NCBI GenBank assembly: GCA_905331475.1
Contig: CAJNYU010000945.1
Span: 46,334 to 110,333, forward strand
From: Rotaria socialis
Lineage: Eukaryota; Rotifera; Eurotatoria; Philodinida; Philodinidae
Direction: 5' to 3'
Length of the DNA stretch: 64,000 nucleotides
In this document: positions 25,116 through 38,078 of the stretch, in pieces
Layout: each line of letters begins with the position of its first letter
Numbering within the stretch: the first letter of the stretch is position 1
Program-made: the position numbers and the translations under genes
Notes under the pieces: model-generated
Database searches by the model: none
What the model saw: only the letters and a program-made list of their open reading frames with translations
What the model was told of the DNA's origin: nothing

Positions 25116-27274
25116 TTATTCATCATTGCAAAAACAATTTTCAATGTCGTCTAATGAAAAAGATGAATCTTTTATGGATGAATAGAGTGCTTTCAGTAGT
25201 TGTTCACTTTTTGGGCCGGCCAAAAATACGCCACGGCGTATTCCGGCTGCATCATAACATTTTAATGGTGCCCATTGAAGAAGTCGTCTTTGAATTGATC
25301 AAAAAATGATTGTAAAAACAAAATAATCTTTATCATTGATTCAACTTACGTTATGGCTCGACATTCGGGACAATTATCTGAACGTGATGTAAATACATTA
25401 TTTGTTGTTGGAAGCGTTGAGATACCAGAAGATAGAATGTCATTTTGAATTCGATTATTCAAAACAGAATTGTCCGATGATAGTGATAATGGTTGTTGTT
25501 GTTGTTGTAGTGATGCTGTATTTCCCGTACTTGTTGATGACGAAGGAACTTGTTGAACTGATGAAAATTGGTCATTCAATAGATTGGTAATTGGCTTATA
25601 CATAGTGGTATTAGTATTCTGAATAGTAGAGGAAAGCGGTAGTTGGCGATATTGTTGATTTGGTACTTGTGAAGAAGCATGAGAATTATGTAATGCAGAC
25701 AAAGCTGGTGGTGGAGGTAAAGGCGTCGTTGATGTCAACATTTGAGATGGTAATATAGGACCATTACTAGCAGTTGCCATTGGAGATGATGAAGGTAATG
25801 AACGACTATAAAGATGTTGTCTTGATGGTTGAATGTCAATTGGCGTTGAACGCATTTGATTCGAAGGATAGGATGGAACTATTGGATTTCCAATATTTGA
25901 CACTGGACGTGAAGGTATTTCATGACGACTAAAATAAAACAAGCGTGATACATTTGCTTCAACTACAGATAGAAATTGTTCAACATCAAAAGTATTAATA
26001 ATGAGCAAAACTGTTTTTCTTTAAATCTCGATTCTTACCGATATTGTTGATTTTGTCGATTTGAAGATCGACGTCCTCAAAGAATGATTCTTTAGATTAT
26101 TGGGTAATCATTGACTGAAAACATACTTTGACTCTTACTATATGAACTGCGCCGGCGGCTGTGACTACGATCTAATCAACAAAATAAACAAACTTTCATT
26201 TATTCCTTTAGCAATAGTGTCTTTACGTGGGCTAGCATGAGATCGTCGAGTTTTTCTTTGACTTGATCGACTTCCTATAGAATCAATAATAAGATAATAA
26301 GCAAAAATTCGATGTAATAACTTGCTACGTTCACGGCTATGTGACCGTCGATTTTCACTTGTTGTATTTCGCGAGTGGCGAGATGATCGACGACTCGAAC
26401 GTGAACCATGATCACGTGATTGACTTGCTAGGGCAAAATCATATCATTTCTAAAGTTTGCTTTTCTTCACTGATTGATTACCTCGTCGTCCATGAATCGA
26501 TCGTTGACTTCGATGCGATCTTCGCGATCCTCTAGATCCACTACGACTTGCTACGATATAGATAAACAAAAGAATAGACAAAATAAAAAATAAATACATC
26601 GGCTAGCTCGGCTGATATTCGTCGATTGGCGACCATAGTTTCTCAAACTTTTTCTTTGATTTTTCTTCGCATGATTACGATGTGAAAATCCTGTTGCACA
26701 AACAAAAATAATCATATTCTGTAAACTAATACCTCCGGAATCATTAATTCAATCATAATATCTACTTTCGTTAGTTTTCTACAAGTTATCTTTCAATATA
26801 CAACTCACTTTTTTTATTATGATCATGATTTTTTCGATATTTTCCCTTGTCATGTTTGACAAAGTCACTTTCATGCAACACAGTAGGTCCATCAGCACAA
26901 GTTGTTATAATACGAATAGGATGATACAATACGCATTCACCATAGGCTTGCCTAGATTGTAATGATGATTCACTTGTTTCCGAATCCATCATACTATTTC
27001 CATCACATTTAGTTAGACGAGGATTAATGAATGGGTTTATTCTTTTTCGATCATATTGTTTGGAAGCCAAATTCGTATTTATCCTAGGTGTATACCCACA
27101 CATGCCTTGCTGATTTATATGATTAATGAGTTGTGAAAGATTACAAAGAGCATGCACAAGATTTTCGCTGTCATTGACTGGTAAAGATTTTTTTTGCTGA
27201 CACGATATATCCATTGCATTATAAAGTTCTTGGAGTGCATGCAAAGCCGACTTGGCGGTCCGTTGGATTGACAT
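25116..27274 (-). CDS. RS-rich protein of unknown function
   Basis: 531 aa; nine exons in frame: 26809-27274, 26598-26690, 26482-26550, 26329-26427, 26227-26274, 26139-26171, 26039-26075, 25350-25928 and 25116-25287. I do not recognise the family. The N-terminal 155 residues are mixed, starting MSIQRTAKSALHALQELYNA. The middle, spread over six short exons of 33-99 nt, is Arg/Ser-rich (for example RSGSRGSRRSHRSQRS), like splicing-factor RS domains. Exon 8 is Ser/Thr/Gln/Pro-rich with a poly-Gln run. The C-terminus (CPECRAIT, then RLLQWAPLKCYDAAGIRRGV) looks ordered and may be a conserved domain. No RRM or kinase motif is visible. A nuclear role in RNA processing is a guess from the RS content. 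Confidence 0.75.
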
Positions 27275-28970
27275 AATTTGAAATGAATAATTCGTTTTGA
27301 TTAATAAAAGAAAAGACAATAATCGACGTACGAGCAGAGATTAACAAATGTATAAAAAAAAAAATTTTTTTCGATTAAATTCTAATACCAGGCGCGAATT
27401 GTACGGTATTTGTTTTCGTATAGCCGTATTCTAACTAAATACAAATATAATTAATAAAAGACTCATTGACTGTAATTAACGTTTTTTCTTCTGGAACATT
27501 ATCAAGTATATATTACGTATTTGTAGACTATGATCAATTTTTGTTTTTTTATATTTTTTTTACAATTAAATAAACTGTATCAATCATACTATATTTTTAT
27601 TTGTATAAAGACAACATCAATCGAAAAGGAATGATATGTACATAACCTACGAAAATATAGTACCTTTTATAATTGTAGAAGCTTCTAGTAGAAACCAATT
27701 GAAAGCATGAAAATATTATTGAAGAATCACTTTTAATTGAAAAAAAAACTAATCAAACAAATATATCAATTATTTTTTTTAATGGTTACTATTTAAATAT
27801 AGAGCCATGCAAAAAGAAAAAGAAAAATACAAAAACAATTCGAATATTATCTAACGAATGGTCTCCAAGTCAGCATAAGCACAAAATTTGGCAGTCGAAA
27901 AAACGTTCTTTCAATGCTTTTTAGAAACGATTGATCTCTATTGATGAACAAAACGAAAATCGATGGTTGTATCGCGAGGTAATAAAATAATTGTATTTTC
28001 TACATTATTTATATGTATATGTATGTCTACTCAAAATATTCCGATTAGATTCATAATCAAGATTAGAATATTTTTTTTACGAAAAATTAAGATCAAGAAT
28101 CTCGTTTTTTCTGAGTTTGCAATCAAACGATTAGAAATGAAAATCACAACATCGCATCAAGTTGTGATAAGAGAAAAACTAATAATGTTTGTAATGCAAT
28201 TGATTCTTAGGCTATTTTTTTTATACTATTCAAAGAATTTTACAAATTTTATTTTGTAATTTTCTTCTATAATAGTATAAATAAAAAATTATTAATCTCA
28301 AAAAATTTATTCACATGTTTCTATATTTCAAAAGAAACAATGTCGACAATTCATTCTGTTGATTTCCAAGGCCAACACAAAAGAAGACATATGTCAAACT
28401 GAAATATATTCTAAATCTTAATTGTTATGTAATTTACCTATAAATAGATCGTTCTCTAGTGCATGTTTTTGCTTATAGCAATGAATAGAATTAATTGCAA
28501 ACAAATTCTATCCATCTGTATTTCAAATTCTTGTTAATATATAATATGGCAAAAACACGTACGTGTCATCAACTTATCTTATGAATGTCAGTAATGATAA
28601 TTTGATTCAATTACGAAAGAAAATAATTATTATGATCATGCTACTTCTATCTTGATACTTATTCTTTTCTGTATCAACGGAGTACATTTACTATTGCGAG
28701 CAAGTTTTTTAGAATGATTGACTTCGATGATATAGTGTAGCAGTATTTTTCTTGTCGGTGATAATGAGAAAAACAATATATTACTGTTACAGTAAATACT
28801 AGCCAACTGTGATAGTTCTATTGACATAGAATAGTTGGAACTTGTCAAGCGTCATCACATATGTCTAGATCTATCATACATATTTGTTTTCGTACTTTCT
28901 ATCAATATCTTTTATCTTAAACTTGTATCCATAATCTTATTTATTTTTGGTACCTCGATTCTATTTATGA

Positions 28971-29309
28971 TTGTCTGACATTTGCTCAATGCAGACAAAA
29001 ATGACACGCACAGCAGAAGAGAAACTTAATTACTTCCTACGAAAGAAAAAAATTAAGACGTCTCAATTATTTCCGCAATGTAAAGTGCCAACTGAATTCG
29101 ATAATGATTCGGTATCAATTACGAATAAATCTTCTATCACATCATTATCTACAACGTTTCACAATGATTCTAGATCTAATGATATTTCATCAATTATTTA
29201 TGGGACCACTATCATCATTTTTTTTACTGCATGGACATTTAGAAAAACAGTGTATGTAAATACAACGCTTTATAGTATATTTTTTTTCGTCTTTGAATTT
29301 AATATATGA
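28971..29309 (+). CDS. Possible small membrane protein (weak)
   Basis: Open frame of 112 aa with balanced composition in its first 80 residues (MTRTAEEKLNYFLRKKKIKT.., Ser/Thr-rich middle) and one hydrophobic segment (IIYGTTIIIFFTAWTF). The inner ATG at 29001 follows a good acceptor-like ATGCAG. The last 20 residues look like intron read-through after a possible GTGTATG donor near 29250. No homologue recognised; could be chance. Confidence 0.2.
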   Translation: MSDICSMQTKMTRTAEEKLNYFLRKKKIKTSQLFPQCKVPTEFDNDSVSITNKSSITSLSTTFHNDSRSNDISSIIYGTTIIIFFTAWTFRKTVYVNTTLYSIFFFVFEFNI

Positions 29310-30158
29310 TTCACACCGACTATGAATAGGTCTGATTATATTTTTATTAGAAATAATTCATACGAACTCGATTCTGATTCGTTCCATTTTCATTTGTATT
29401 ATTTTAATGATAAAAGAAAATAAAACTTTGTTTTTATATACTTTTTGTCCCAGTAGATTCCACCCTTACTACCAAACAGTATTGCCTCTTGTCATGTGTG
29501 TACATACGTACAAACTTTCAGTACTTTAGCATAATACAAAGTACCTAGGGTAAAAAAACTACATGTATTAGATAAAAACCATGATTTTTCCATTTCATAG
29601 TTTGTTTGATTCATTATCATTCATAATGAATGTGACACTTGCTATATGCTCGATTAATTCTTTTTTCACTAAGAAATATGTCCATAATTGATACATAGAA
29701 AATAAAAATTATTCACTATGATAAATAACTATTGATATTATCTTCAATGAACTTCTTTTTTCATTAGAAATCGAAAACATAACATCGGTGGATAGCAACA
29801 ACATTAAACGTAATAACAAACTCGTTGCATAAATAGTTTATTTTTTTTCAGGAAATAATCTCATCGCGTGATGATAGCATTTTCATTTTTGTTTGACTCT
29901 GTCAATGCCAACAAGGACATCCTTCTCTCTACCTTTTTTCTTCTATATAAACAAAATTCTTGATAAAAGCAAAAAAAAAATACGATGAAGACAGATGATG
30001 ATTATTGTATGTTTGAAGTGTTTTAGTCTTTGATTATATTACTTGTCACATTCTGTGTAGGTATTGATGCATTAGGTTCTTTTTTCTCTGCAACTATGTT
30101 ATTTTTATAGAGAAACCATAGAGTTCTTATATAGCTCGCGTCAATAGTGAAAGTAGTA

Positions 30159-30198
30159 TTCTTCTTCTTCTTCTTCTTCTTCTTCTTCTTCTTCTTCT
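30159..30198. repeat. (TTC)n microsatellite
   Basis: About 13 uninterrupted TTC units, a polypurine/polypyrimidine tract able to form triplex DNA, in the region upstream of the kinase gene. Confidence 0.95.
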
Positions 30199-31528
30199 AC
30201 ATTTTTCTTGCTTAAAATTTCTTATCTTCTCGATTTCAAAAAAAAAACGAGCAAGAAAAAAGGCAATCTATTTATTGATGAACAAGGTCTAGAGGTAAAG
30301 TTATAGTTTAGCATGTCTAAGTTGATAGACAACGAGTATAAGATGAATTCCTAATAGCTTCTTCGGATGATGAGTGAAGTTTTTTGGTATTTGATGTTTT
30401 CGAATCAATCATAAACTAGTAAATTATGATTGATCAAATTAGTTAAACGTATGATGATATATCTAATTAAATGAAAGTATTCACTATATCATAATTATCA
30501 GGCGAATAATGTGCGGATGAATAGATGCAAGCTAGATCAATACTATTTTCTTCATTCTTTAACTTCTTACGTGTTATTTTTAGAATAACGGTATTCTTGA
30601 GGGTACGCTATTTTTCTGCTGAATCTCGTCCTCTCAACTCACGTCATCAGTTCCTACTAATACGAGTCACAACAATAACAATAACAGCAACAATAGCTTT
30701 CAAACGACTGCATTAAACTGCTGCTTGACAAATAGGCTAACTGTAGCCCAATTTCTTTCTTTTCTCGTTTCAATTACTCTTCTTATATTATTTTATTGTG
30801 TTCGACTCTTTAAACGACACGAACCTTTTCCTTTCCAGTTTTTTTTTAACAACAGTCTTAGTAAAAATGGCATTAACGTCCGAGTTCATTATGCAAACGC
30901 ACAAATAAAACATTTGTCGTCAATGTTTTATATGTCCAACTAAAGTGTATAAGCGTCATATTCATAGAAATAGTCGACAAATAAAAAGAGAAAGAGAAAA
31001 AAAAATAGAATGTCTAGTGCTCAGTAGATACTGAGTTGATTTATATAAGGCAGTAGCCAGCTTCTTAAGAGAAAAAAAAATCACATAGAAAATTCATTGT
31101 GTACAATGTTTAAGTATCTTGTCAGTCATAATCATGCCAATGATCAACGTAAGTTGTTTTATTAGTCATGAAAAAGAAAATCTCTTATAAAAAAACCAAA
31201 ACTCTTAATATTCTATTAGACGTCTCATAATATCATGTTCTTTTACATAAAATATTAAGTTTAACTGAGAACATTTCTTTTTTGTAGTTTTTTCTAATTC
31301 ATGATAGAAATCATTTATGTAACTTCTTCTAAATCCATAGGCGGAATCTTTTACACTATTTCATTGTGACATCTCTATTTGTTTTATTGTTTTATTTTTA
31401 TTTTTTCTTGAGTGTTCTTCTGAGTGTAACATTGCAAGTAAGGTTACTACTTTCGTCACCGAAATATAAATCCTTTTTTTCTCTCTGTTTATTTCAGTCT
31501 TACTCATTTTATTCGTAATATATTCGAT

Positions 31529-33198
31529 ATGGCATCAGTTCGTTCCATTAGTGCATCAAAACCACCTGAACGTTTATTAAAACAACGCCTAACATCTACA
31601 TCAACTCCAACATCAACACTTTCCCCAAGAAAATTAACACTGAATAGAAAAACTGCACCAACAGCACCGACACGACAAAAATCTTCTCGAATGACATCAA
31701 GAAAAGGCCCTATTGGACCAGTAACATCATCTACTAAAGTTAACTCGACTATTATTGAGAAAAAAAAGGACACTATTGAATTGGTAACAGACCAAATTGA
31801 TACGATGCAAATCGATGATATACCTGCAATAAGACCTAGTTCAAGAGCATCGTATGCCGGAACGACTTCAGCTTCAATAATTGATACAGAATCGATTAGA
31901 TCAATTGAAGAAAAGCCACATGATATAAATGAAGCATCCTCTTCACCATTAATAAATTTAAATAATAGTCAATTCACATTAGAATCCTTCGATACTATAC
32001 GCACAATTGGTACTGGTAAGAATTCTATAGAATGAAGAAAAAAAACAGGAAGTTCCATTTTTTTCAATAATTTTGTTTTTTCTGTAGGCACATTTGGTCG
32101 AGTACAAATTGTTTATCATCGTGATAGTAACACGTATTATGCACTTAAAACAATGTCTATAAAACGTATTATTGAATCAAAACAAACTGAACATGTACGA
32201 AATGAAAAAGATATACTATCAAAAATTAATCATCCATTTCTCGTACGGTTATATTGGACGACACATACAAGTAGTTTAGTTTTTCTTTTGCTTGAATATT
32301 TACCCGGTGGTGAACTTTTTCAAATGATGCGTAAACGAGAAAAATTTGATTCTAAATTAGCTGTATTCTATGCAAGTGAAGTTCTACTTGGACTTGATTA
32401 TTTACATCATTTAGATATACTTTATCGAGATTTAAAACCGGTAAGATAAATTACTGTTAAAAAAAAAAGAAAAAGTCAATTATCATATTTGTTTTATCAA
32501 TATTGTACTCCGCTTTTTTTATTGTAGGAAAATATTTTATTGGACAGTGAAGGACACATACGTCTCGTCGATTTTGGTTTCGCTAAAGAAACCAAAGAAC
32601 GTACATTTACCTTGTGTGGTACTGTTGATTACCTTGCCCCAGGTTTCAATGCAACTAATATTTTTCTTTTCCATTTAACAAATTTATCGTTATGCATTTT
32701 AGAAGTAATTCAAAATCGTGGCCATCACAAAGCATCTGATTGGTGGGCTTTTGGCGTTCTGATATTTGAAATGATAGCTGGTAATTAATAAGAAAATTGG
32801 AAAAAAAAGCAATCAAACAGTTTTCCTTTTTACTTGTAGGCTATCCGCCATTTTATGATGCTGATCAATTTGTCGCTTATCAAAAAATTATTTCTGGTAA
32901 AGTCGAATTTCCACGCCATTTTGATTATGCTGTCAAACAATTACTTCGTAAATTACTCAATACAGATCAAGGTCAGCGGCTAGGCTCAGCAAAAGAGGGT
33001 GGTGACGAAATAAAACGTGAACAATGGTTTGTTGGCGTATCGTGGACCGATTCATATCAGTTGAAAGTGAAACCACCTTTAAAGCCAACTGTTAAATCAG
33101 CAGGTGACACAGAAAATTTCGATGCATACGACGAATTCGATATAAAACTAACACCACAGGCAGCAAAACATGAAGTGCAACTATTTAAAGACTTCTAA
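31529..33198 (+). CDS. PRKX: PRKX-like cAMP-dependent-type protein kinase (AGC family)
   Basis: Ser/Thr kinase related to the PKA catalytic subunit, 463 aa; exons 31529-32015, 32088-32440, 32528-32642, 32703-32780 and 32840-33198. Kinase core: GTGTFGRV loop (161-168), ALK (K183), YRDLKPEN (D277; Tyr replaces His of HRD as in PKA/PRKX), DFG (295-297), activation loop TFTLCGT (T308 is the PDK1-type site), then VDYLAPE in place of the usual PEYLAPE. The sequences [27 protein letters not shown] and [13 protein letters not shown] favour PRKX over PKA-C. The tail ends in FKDF, the hydrophobic motif. The first 150 residues are a Ser/Thr/Pro/Arg-rich extension without known domains, longer than in vertebrate PRKX. 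Probably cytosolic/nuclear and held by regulatory subunits. Confidence 0.93.
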
Positions 33199-35040
33199 AC
33201 GTATAAAAATGAACTTGTATCTATTCTTATTCACATATACATATGCAAAAATGCTGAATGCATTTTATTATAATTTTCATTTAAACATTTATTTAATTAT
33301 TTGTTGTGAATCTCTTTTCTCTCTTTTGTTTTGTTTTCTTTTCTTTTTCTCGACTTATTGTACATTGATTTTTTTCTGTGTCATAGACAATACCTGTAAG
33401 CAAAATTTTAGAACTGTATTTCGAATTTATTATCTAAACATTTAAAGAAGAAATATTTTTATTAATAATATAAGATAGTTTAACTTATTTAAAGAGCTTC
33501 AAACTCTAGTTTTTTTTCCAATATTTTTATCTTTTCATATGAATGAATTCTATGCGATGGTGTATCCGTTACATTATTGATGTGAAATTCCTTCCGATTT
33601 TCAATGTTAATGATCGTTACTTATTTAGAATGTTGTGCATGATAAATAAGTCTATACTTAGAAATAACATGTCATTGTGTGATAGATCTTGCTGTTTTTT
33701 TTACAAATTATTCTTGCTAAAAATGAATTACTTGCACATCATATGATAGATAATTAGTGCACATCAGGCAAAAGAATTTACATGGTTAGTGTAAGAGAAA
33801 AGCGAGTCGTAAATGAGTTGGAAAGTATTGGACTAATAGCACTTTCAATTTATTTTCACTATTTTAATCTTGATAAAAAAAAAGCAATTATCTTAATAAA
33901 ATGATTATGCTAGAAAATCTCTGCACGATAGTCTATTTTGTTTGATGGATCTAATGTACTAGAATTTATCTCATAAGGTGCAATTGAACTGTCGTGCGAA
34001 GAATAAGATATAAAAAAATTTTTTTTTTAATTAATAATTAATAGGTTTCGTTTGTTGATTATGTACTGATATGATTCTAGTTTATCGATCGCATTAGTTC
34101 TCTCAACAAACAATAACTAAACATGATTTAATTCAGTGAAATACACACATACACACACCTACACCCTCAAGATAGGAATCGTATGGCATTCATTTTCCAA
34201 AAGTAACTTTTTCTTTATGCAATCAGATTGCAATAGACTCTTTTGATGCTTGTTTTTATGAAAGTGGCGCAATCTCGGTTGAATAAAAGCTGTGCACTGG
34301 TTGTCTCAGCAGGCAATTCTGTTGCCGATACCGATTTCTATAGGAGTAATCTTCATTCAACGCCTGCATGATCGATTTTTATTTTGACTAAGCGCAGACA
34401 ACCGAGAGTGCATAACAAATGAATATAGCTACTATTATTGATCGTTTATTATTTACACATCAGTTATTTGCAACGAAACTAAAAGATTGAAAACATAATA
34501 TATTTTTCATGATCCATCACCGTTCCCATGTTAATTTTTCATCGTTGATGCGTACATCGAAGGGAACAATTTTTAATCGAATAACGTATCTCGTTATAAT
34601 GAATATCTAGTGCAATCTTTTGATGAAACAAAAACGTTTGAATAAGACAAACAGCAAGAAAAAATGATTTCGAAGAGAGCCTCAATGTGATTCTTCATCG
34701 ACTATTCTCTATGTTTGAGTACAAAAAGAAAGTGAAGAGAAGGCAACCCAATATCATTCTTATAGTATTTATGAATATTCAAATTAAGCACAAAAGTTTT
34801 TCGTCTACTACAAATAAAAGTTTGATGATTTTTCGTTCGGTTATTTTATTGTTGATTTTTGCTTCGAATTAGAATTTTTTCATTCATTTCAAATCAATTC
34901 AATTAGAAGATTTCAATGTAAAATCTAATCTACAATATAATTTTCAATTCATATTAAATGTAATGTCTATAATGAACCTGAAGCACTTTTCAGTTGAGCT
35001 AAAAGTTTTAATTTGTTATGCATCAACTAATAAGAAACTA
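33199..35040. other. Intergenic; no gene, one small inverted repeat
   Basis: AT-rich. A half-copy of the CACCCTCAAGATA repeat end is at 34158-34174. A short foldback pairs 34291-34311 (GCACTGGTTGTCT) with 34396-34418 (AGACAACCGAGAGTGC). Nothing coding recognised. Confidence 0.45.
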
Positions 35041-35470
35041 AACAAAGGCGACAAATTAAACGTTCAGTATTTTATTGCAAATGTTCAGTAAAATTTGTTC
35101 AGTATTATATACAAATTTTCAGTAAAGAAATCAAACTATCAGTGGAAAATTTAATGTTCAGTAACTATTACATTTGTTCAGTTAAGTAATTGTTTACTCA
35201 GTATTAAAATTAAAGTTTCAGTAATAAATTCAGTTTGCTGTTTCAAAAATACATTTCCTCAGTAAAAAATAGTGTTTTTGCCAGTAATCCCTTTTATTTT
35301 TTCGATGTATATTTTGATGTAAATAGAAGAACATTTGTCTATATTGACTGATGATGATATCATCAGTCAAACGATATTATATTACATAGTTGCCCTCGAT
35401 AATCGTATTCATATGCTGCCCTACTTATTGATATCATGTTTTCTTGACCTGCACTTTATGTTTTATATTA

Positions 35471-35686
35471 CAGGGGTGGTCCGGCTACTCAAAGTTTGGG
35501 CGATGTAAAAATTTCTTTTTAATTGATAAATTTTGTCTATTATTTCATGACCGTTCCATTTTTTTATTTCATCATATGTTAAATATTCTGGCAGGATGAC
35601 GTTTAAAAAAATTTTTAAATCTAAAAATTTCTAATTATTGGGGGAGGGGGTGTTAAACCTCGCCCCCCCCAATCTGTCCACACCTG
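35471..35686. mobile_element. hAT-like MITE
   Basis: Starts CAGGGGTGGTCCG and ends with the inverted relative CTGTCCACACCTG; 216 bp with a G-run/C-run pair inside. CAGGGGTGG is a common hAT-type terminal word. A clear 8-bp target duplication was not found. Confidence 0.5.
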
Positions 35687-35718
35687 TTTTTATAGTTGTT
35701 CAATATTTTAAGTTATAT

Positions 35719-35970
35719 ATAGACTTGTGGCAACTCACAGTTCTAAGAATTGGTTCTTTTTTAAAGAACTAGTCTCAATTAAGTGTTTTTACAATTAGGC
35801 TCATTGTTGACATTCAGCGACTTTACACAATTTTTATTCTAGTTGTGAAAAAGAGCCCATTAGCATACCCAGTTTGTTACAAAAAGCTGATTTAAATATT
35901 CAGCTCTTTTCAAATGAGCTGGTTACTGATACCAGTTATCGTTCTTCGTTGAAGAGCTGTCACAGGCCTG
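35719..35970. repeat. Dispersed repeat, copy 1 (ends related to TTAGGCCTG)
   Basis: Begins AGACTTGTGGCAACTCACAG and ends GAGCTGTCACAGGCCT. The ends are inverted relatives, and the body contains a GGTTCTTTTTTAAAGAAC palindrome. A second copy of the same family flanks the nested element at 58973-60813. Confidence 0.65.
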
Positions 35971-36226
35971 GCAATATACGGAGATGAATATATTACATTC
36001 TTTCCTTGTGCTTAATTACACAATGGAGAAGACGATGCTTGGTGCTGTTTCCTTTTTTTCTCTTTTGTCTATCCCTATACAAATAGCTCGTTTTCTTTAA
36101 TAAGTTGAATTTTGGTGTAATAAAACTATTGTTACTAATTTGAATTTAAAACGGCAACGGTGATCGATATTGCTGATGTGCCAACGTATGCTTTTGACGA
36201 CGAGATGGATACAAGTGTAACCGTAG

Positions 36227-36657
36227 AAGGTGTGGGTTTGGGTGAAGGCTTTGTTTTATGACACTCACACGAAACGCAAGAGCCCATCAAGTTCAAGAAT
36301 TGCTGAGTCCGGACCCAGGCGATTAAAATTTGTTGGATTCCACCCAAACCAGATCGATCAGAATTTTTGAAATCGAATCCTACTGAAGAATTTTTTCGTG
36401 GTCCAAAATTTAAAGGCACTGTTCAAACTTTGAATGAGTTTTTCTAATCGAGCAACAGGATCTTCAATTTTTTTTTTAAATAAGCTGAAGATTTTTTGCT
36501 TAAAACGAACCAAAATTAAAAAACTCATAAAATATTATAATATGGATCAAATCTTTTTGTCAATCTACCTTCGATCAGTAAAATTTGCAGACCCGGATCC
36601 AATGGAGTCCGGCTCCTACCGGAGCCGATTGCCTCTATTCCACACCCACACCCTCAG
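36227..36657. mobile_element. Element with telomere-repeat-like inverted ends, copy A
   Basis: Left end AAGGTGTGGGTTTGGGTG and right end CCACACCCACACCCTCAG are inverted counterparts built of GTGTGGG units. A GC-rich hairpin (CGGCTCC..GGAGCCG) lies near the right end. No coding frame recognised. Confidence 0.45.
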
Positions 36658-38078
36658 TAAAATTAAAAAAACGTGTTATCTATTCAATAAGCTTCTGTTA
36701 AGTATAATTACACTTTTTTACTGAAATACGTGATTAAAAACGGAGCAGAAATTAATTAAATACTGAACAAAAATTAATTAAATACTGAATATTTCTTTAA
36801 AAACTACTGAACATCTGATAAAAATTTACTGAACATTGGTAATAAAATACTGATCAATTGAATATAAGCCCTAAACAAATAGTCAATAAATAGCTAAAAT
36901 ATTGATCTTCCGCTTGTACATGTACACAGAGCTATAATGAAAAAAATTAGTACGAGAAAAATATTGCTATATTTGGTGGTAAATTGAAAGTATAATATAT
37001 ATTTTTGAATAAAATTAATTTGATATAATTTTCGTTAATGCGAGCTACATTTTCGAAATTTGAACTGCCAATCTATACGATAGTAGGAAGATTTATCGGT
37101 AGGGATAGCCATGATTTTCAATAAATGTTTGATTAAATTGTTTACAGTCAAAATATAGAAAATATCGTTCTACTGAGTCAATTCATCGATTTAACAGACT
37201 ACTATGATTATTTAATTGCTATTTTAAAGTAACAATACTGTTTGAACTGTCCAGCTTGAAGATTTTCTAGACAGACAAAATTTTATTGATACAATACGAG
37301 AACTCTTTTAGGTTTTGTTTTCAAGAAATATCCTTTGCTAAATAACAATATTATTGATGTAGAATATCAATATGTCCTTCGAATGATGAACCGAGTAGCT
37401 TGTCTTCGTACTGTCTCTGTTGAAACACAATTTTTCTTTGTTATTTTCAAGAAGCCTTCATAATGTTTTCCATTTTTAACGAAGATTACAAGAAACCAAT
37501 ATCTACATTAACCCTAGATTTTCATCAAATATCTGAGGATAGTAAAAATACAAAAGACGTTTTTCAAACTTTCATTTTCTAAACATTTGTCGGGGTCTTG
37601 AATGCAGAAATGAATGATAAAAATATTCTATTTCCTTATATTATAAGTTTTATTTTTCTAATAGCTAGTACTTCCTTTCTCACTATACTAATTTTTTATT
37701 TTAGTTTAACCTTTCGTCAATACGAAGAGCTTATCATTAGTGAGACGCAAACTATTAAATGAAAGAGTCATACAGTTTCTTCTAGTCAAATAATAAAAAC
37801 ATGAAGTATTAACTGATCGATATAAGTAAATCATCTTTTGCCAATTCAAAATTATAATAATAGTTCTATCTTTTGAAACTACTTCATCAACTTATTCTTT
37901 TTGTGCACAAAAAACCAAGCGTAGGATTTACAAATTTCTGTTGTTTTAAAGAAATTTTCGGGTAAAATAATCTTTTTGACTGCAGAAGATTGTGGGTGGT
38001 TTCAAATGTAATGTAGAGGTTGCTTTAATTTCTCACTTTAAATTCAGATTTATCTATATAATACTTATATATATGTAA

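Larger units (their letters stand above)
27275..31528. other. 4.2 kb divergent intergenic region; little recognised
   Basis: Between the divergent RS-rich gene (minus) and the kinase gene (plus). Very AT-rich. It contains the possible small gene at 28971-29309 and a TTC repeat at 30159-30198. A likely kinase 5' leader intron runs from a GTAAGT donor near 31140 to TTTATTTCAG at 31498, 30 nt before the ATG. No RNA gene or transposase seen. Confidence 0.4.
35055..36858. mobile_element. Transposon nest bounded by inverted clusters of TTCAGTA motifs
   Basis: On the left, about ten TTCAGTA/CTCAGTA words lie between 35060 and 35290. On the right, the reverse complement TACTGAA recurs about six times between 36719 and 36852. 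Clustered subterminal repeats in opposite orientation are typical of large DNA transposons. The interior contains at least three other repeat units (35471-35686, 35719-35970, 36227-36657), so this looks like an old element with later insertions. The outer ends are not sharply defined. Confidence 0.5.

Noticed and set aside
31504..31773. Minus-strand open frame of 89 aa
   Set aside because: Antisense to the first exon of the PRKX-like kinase.
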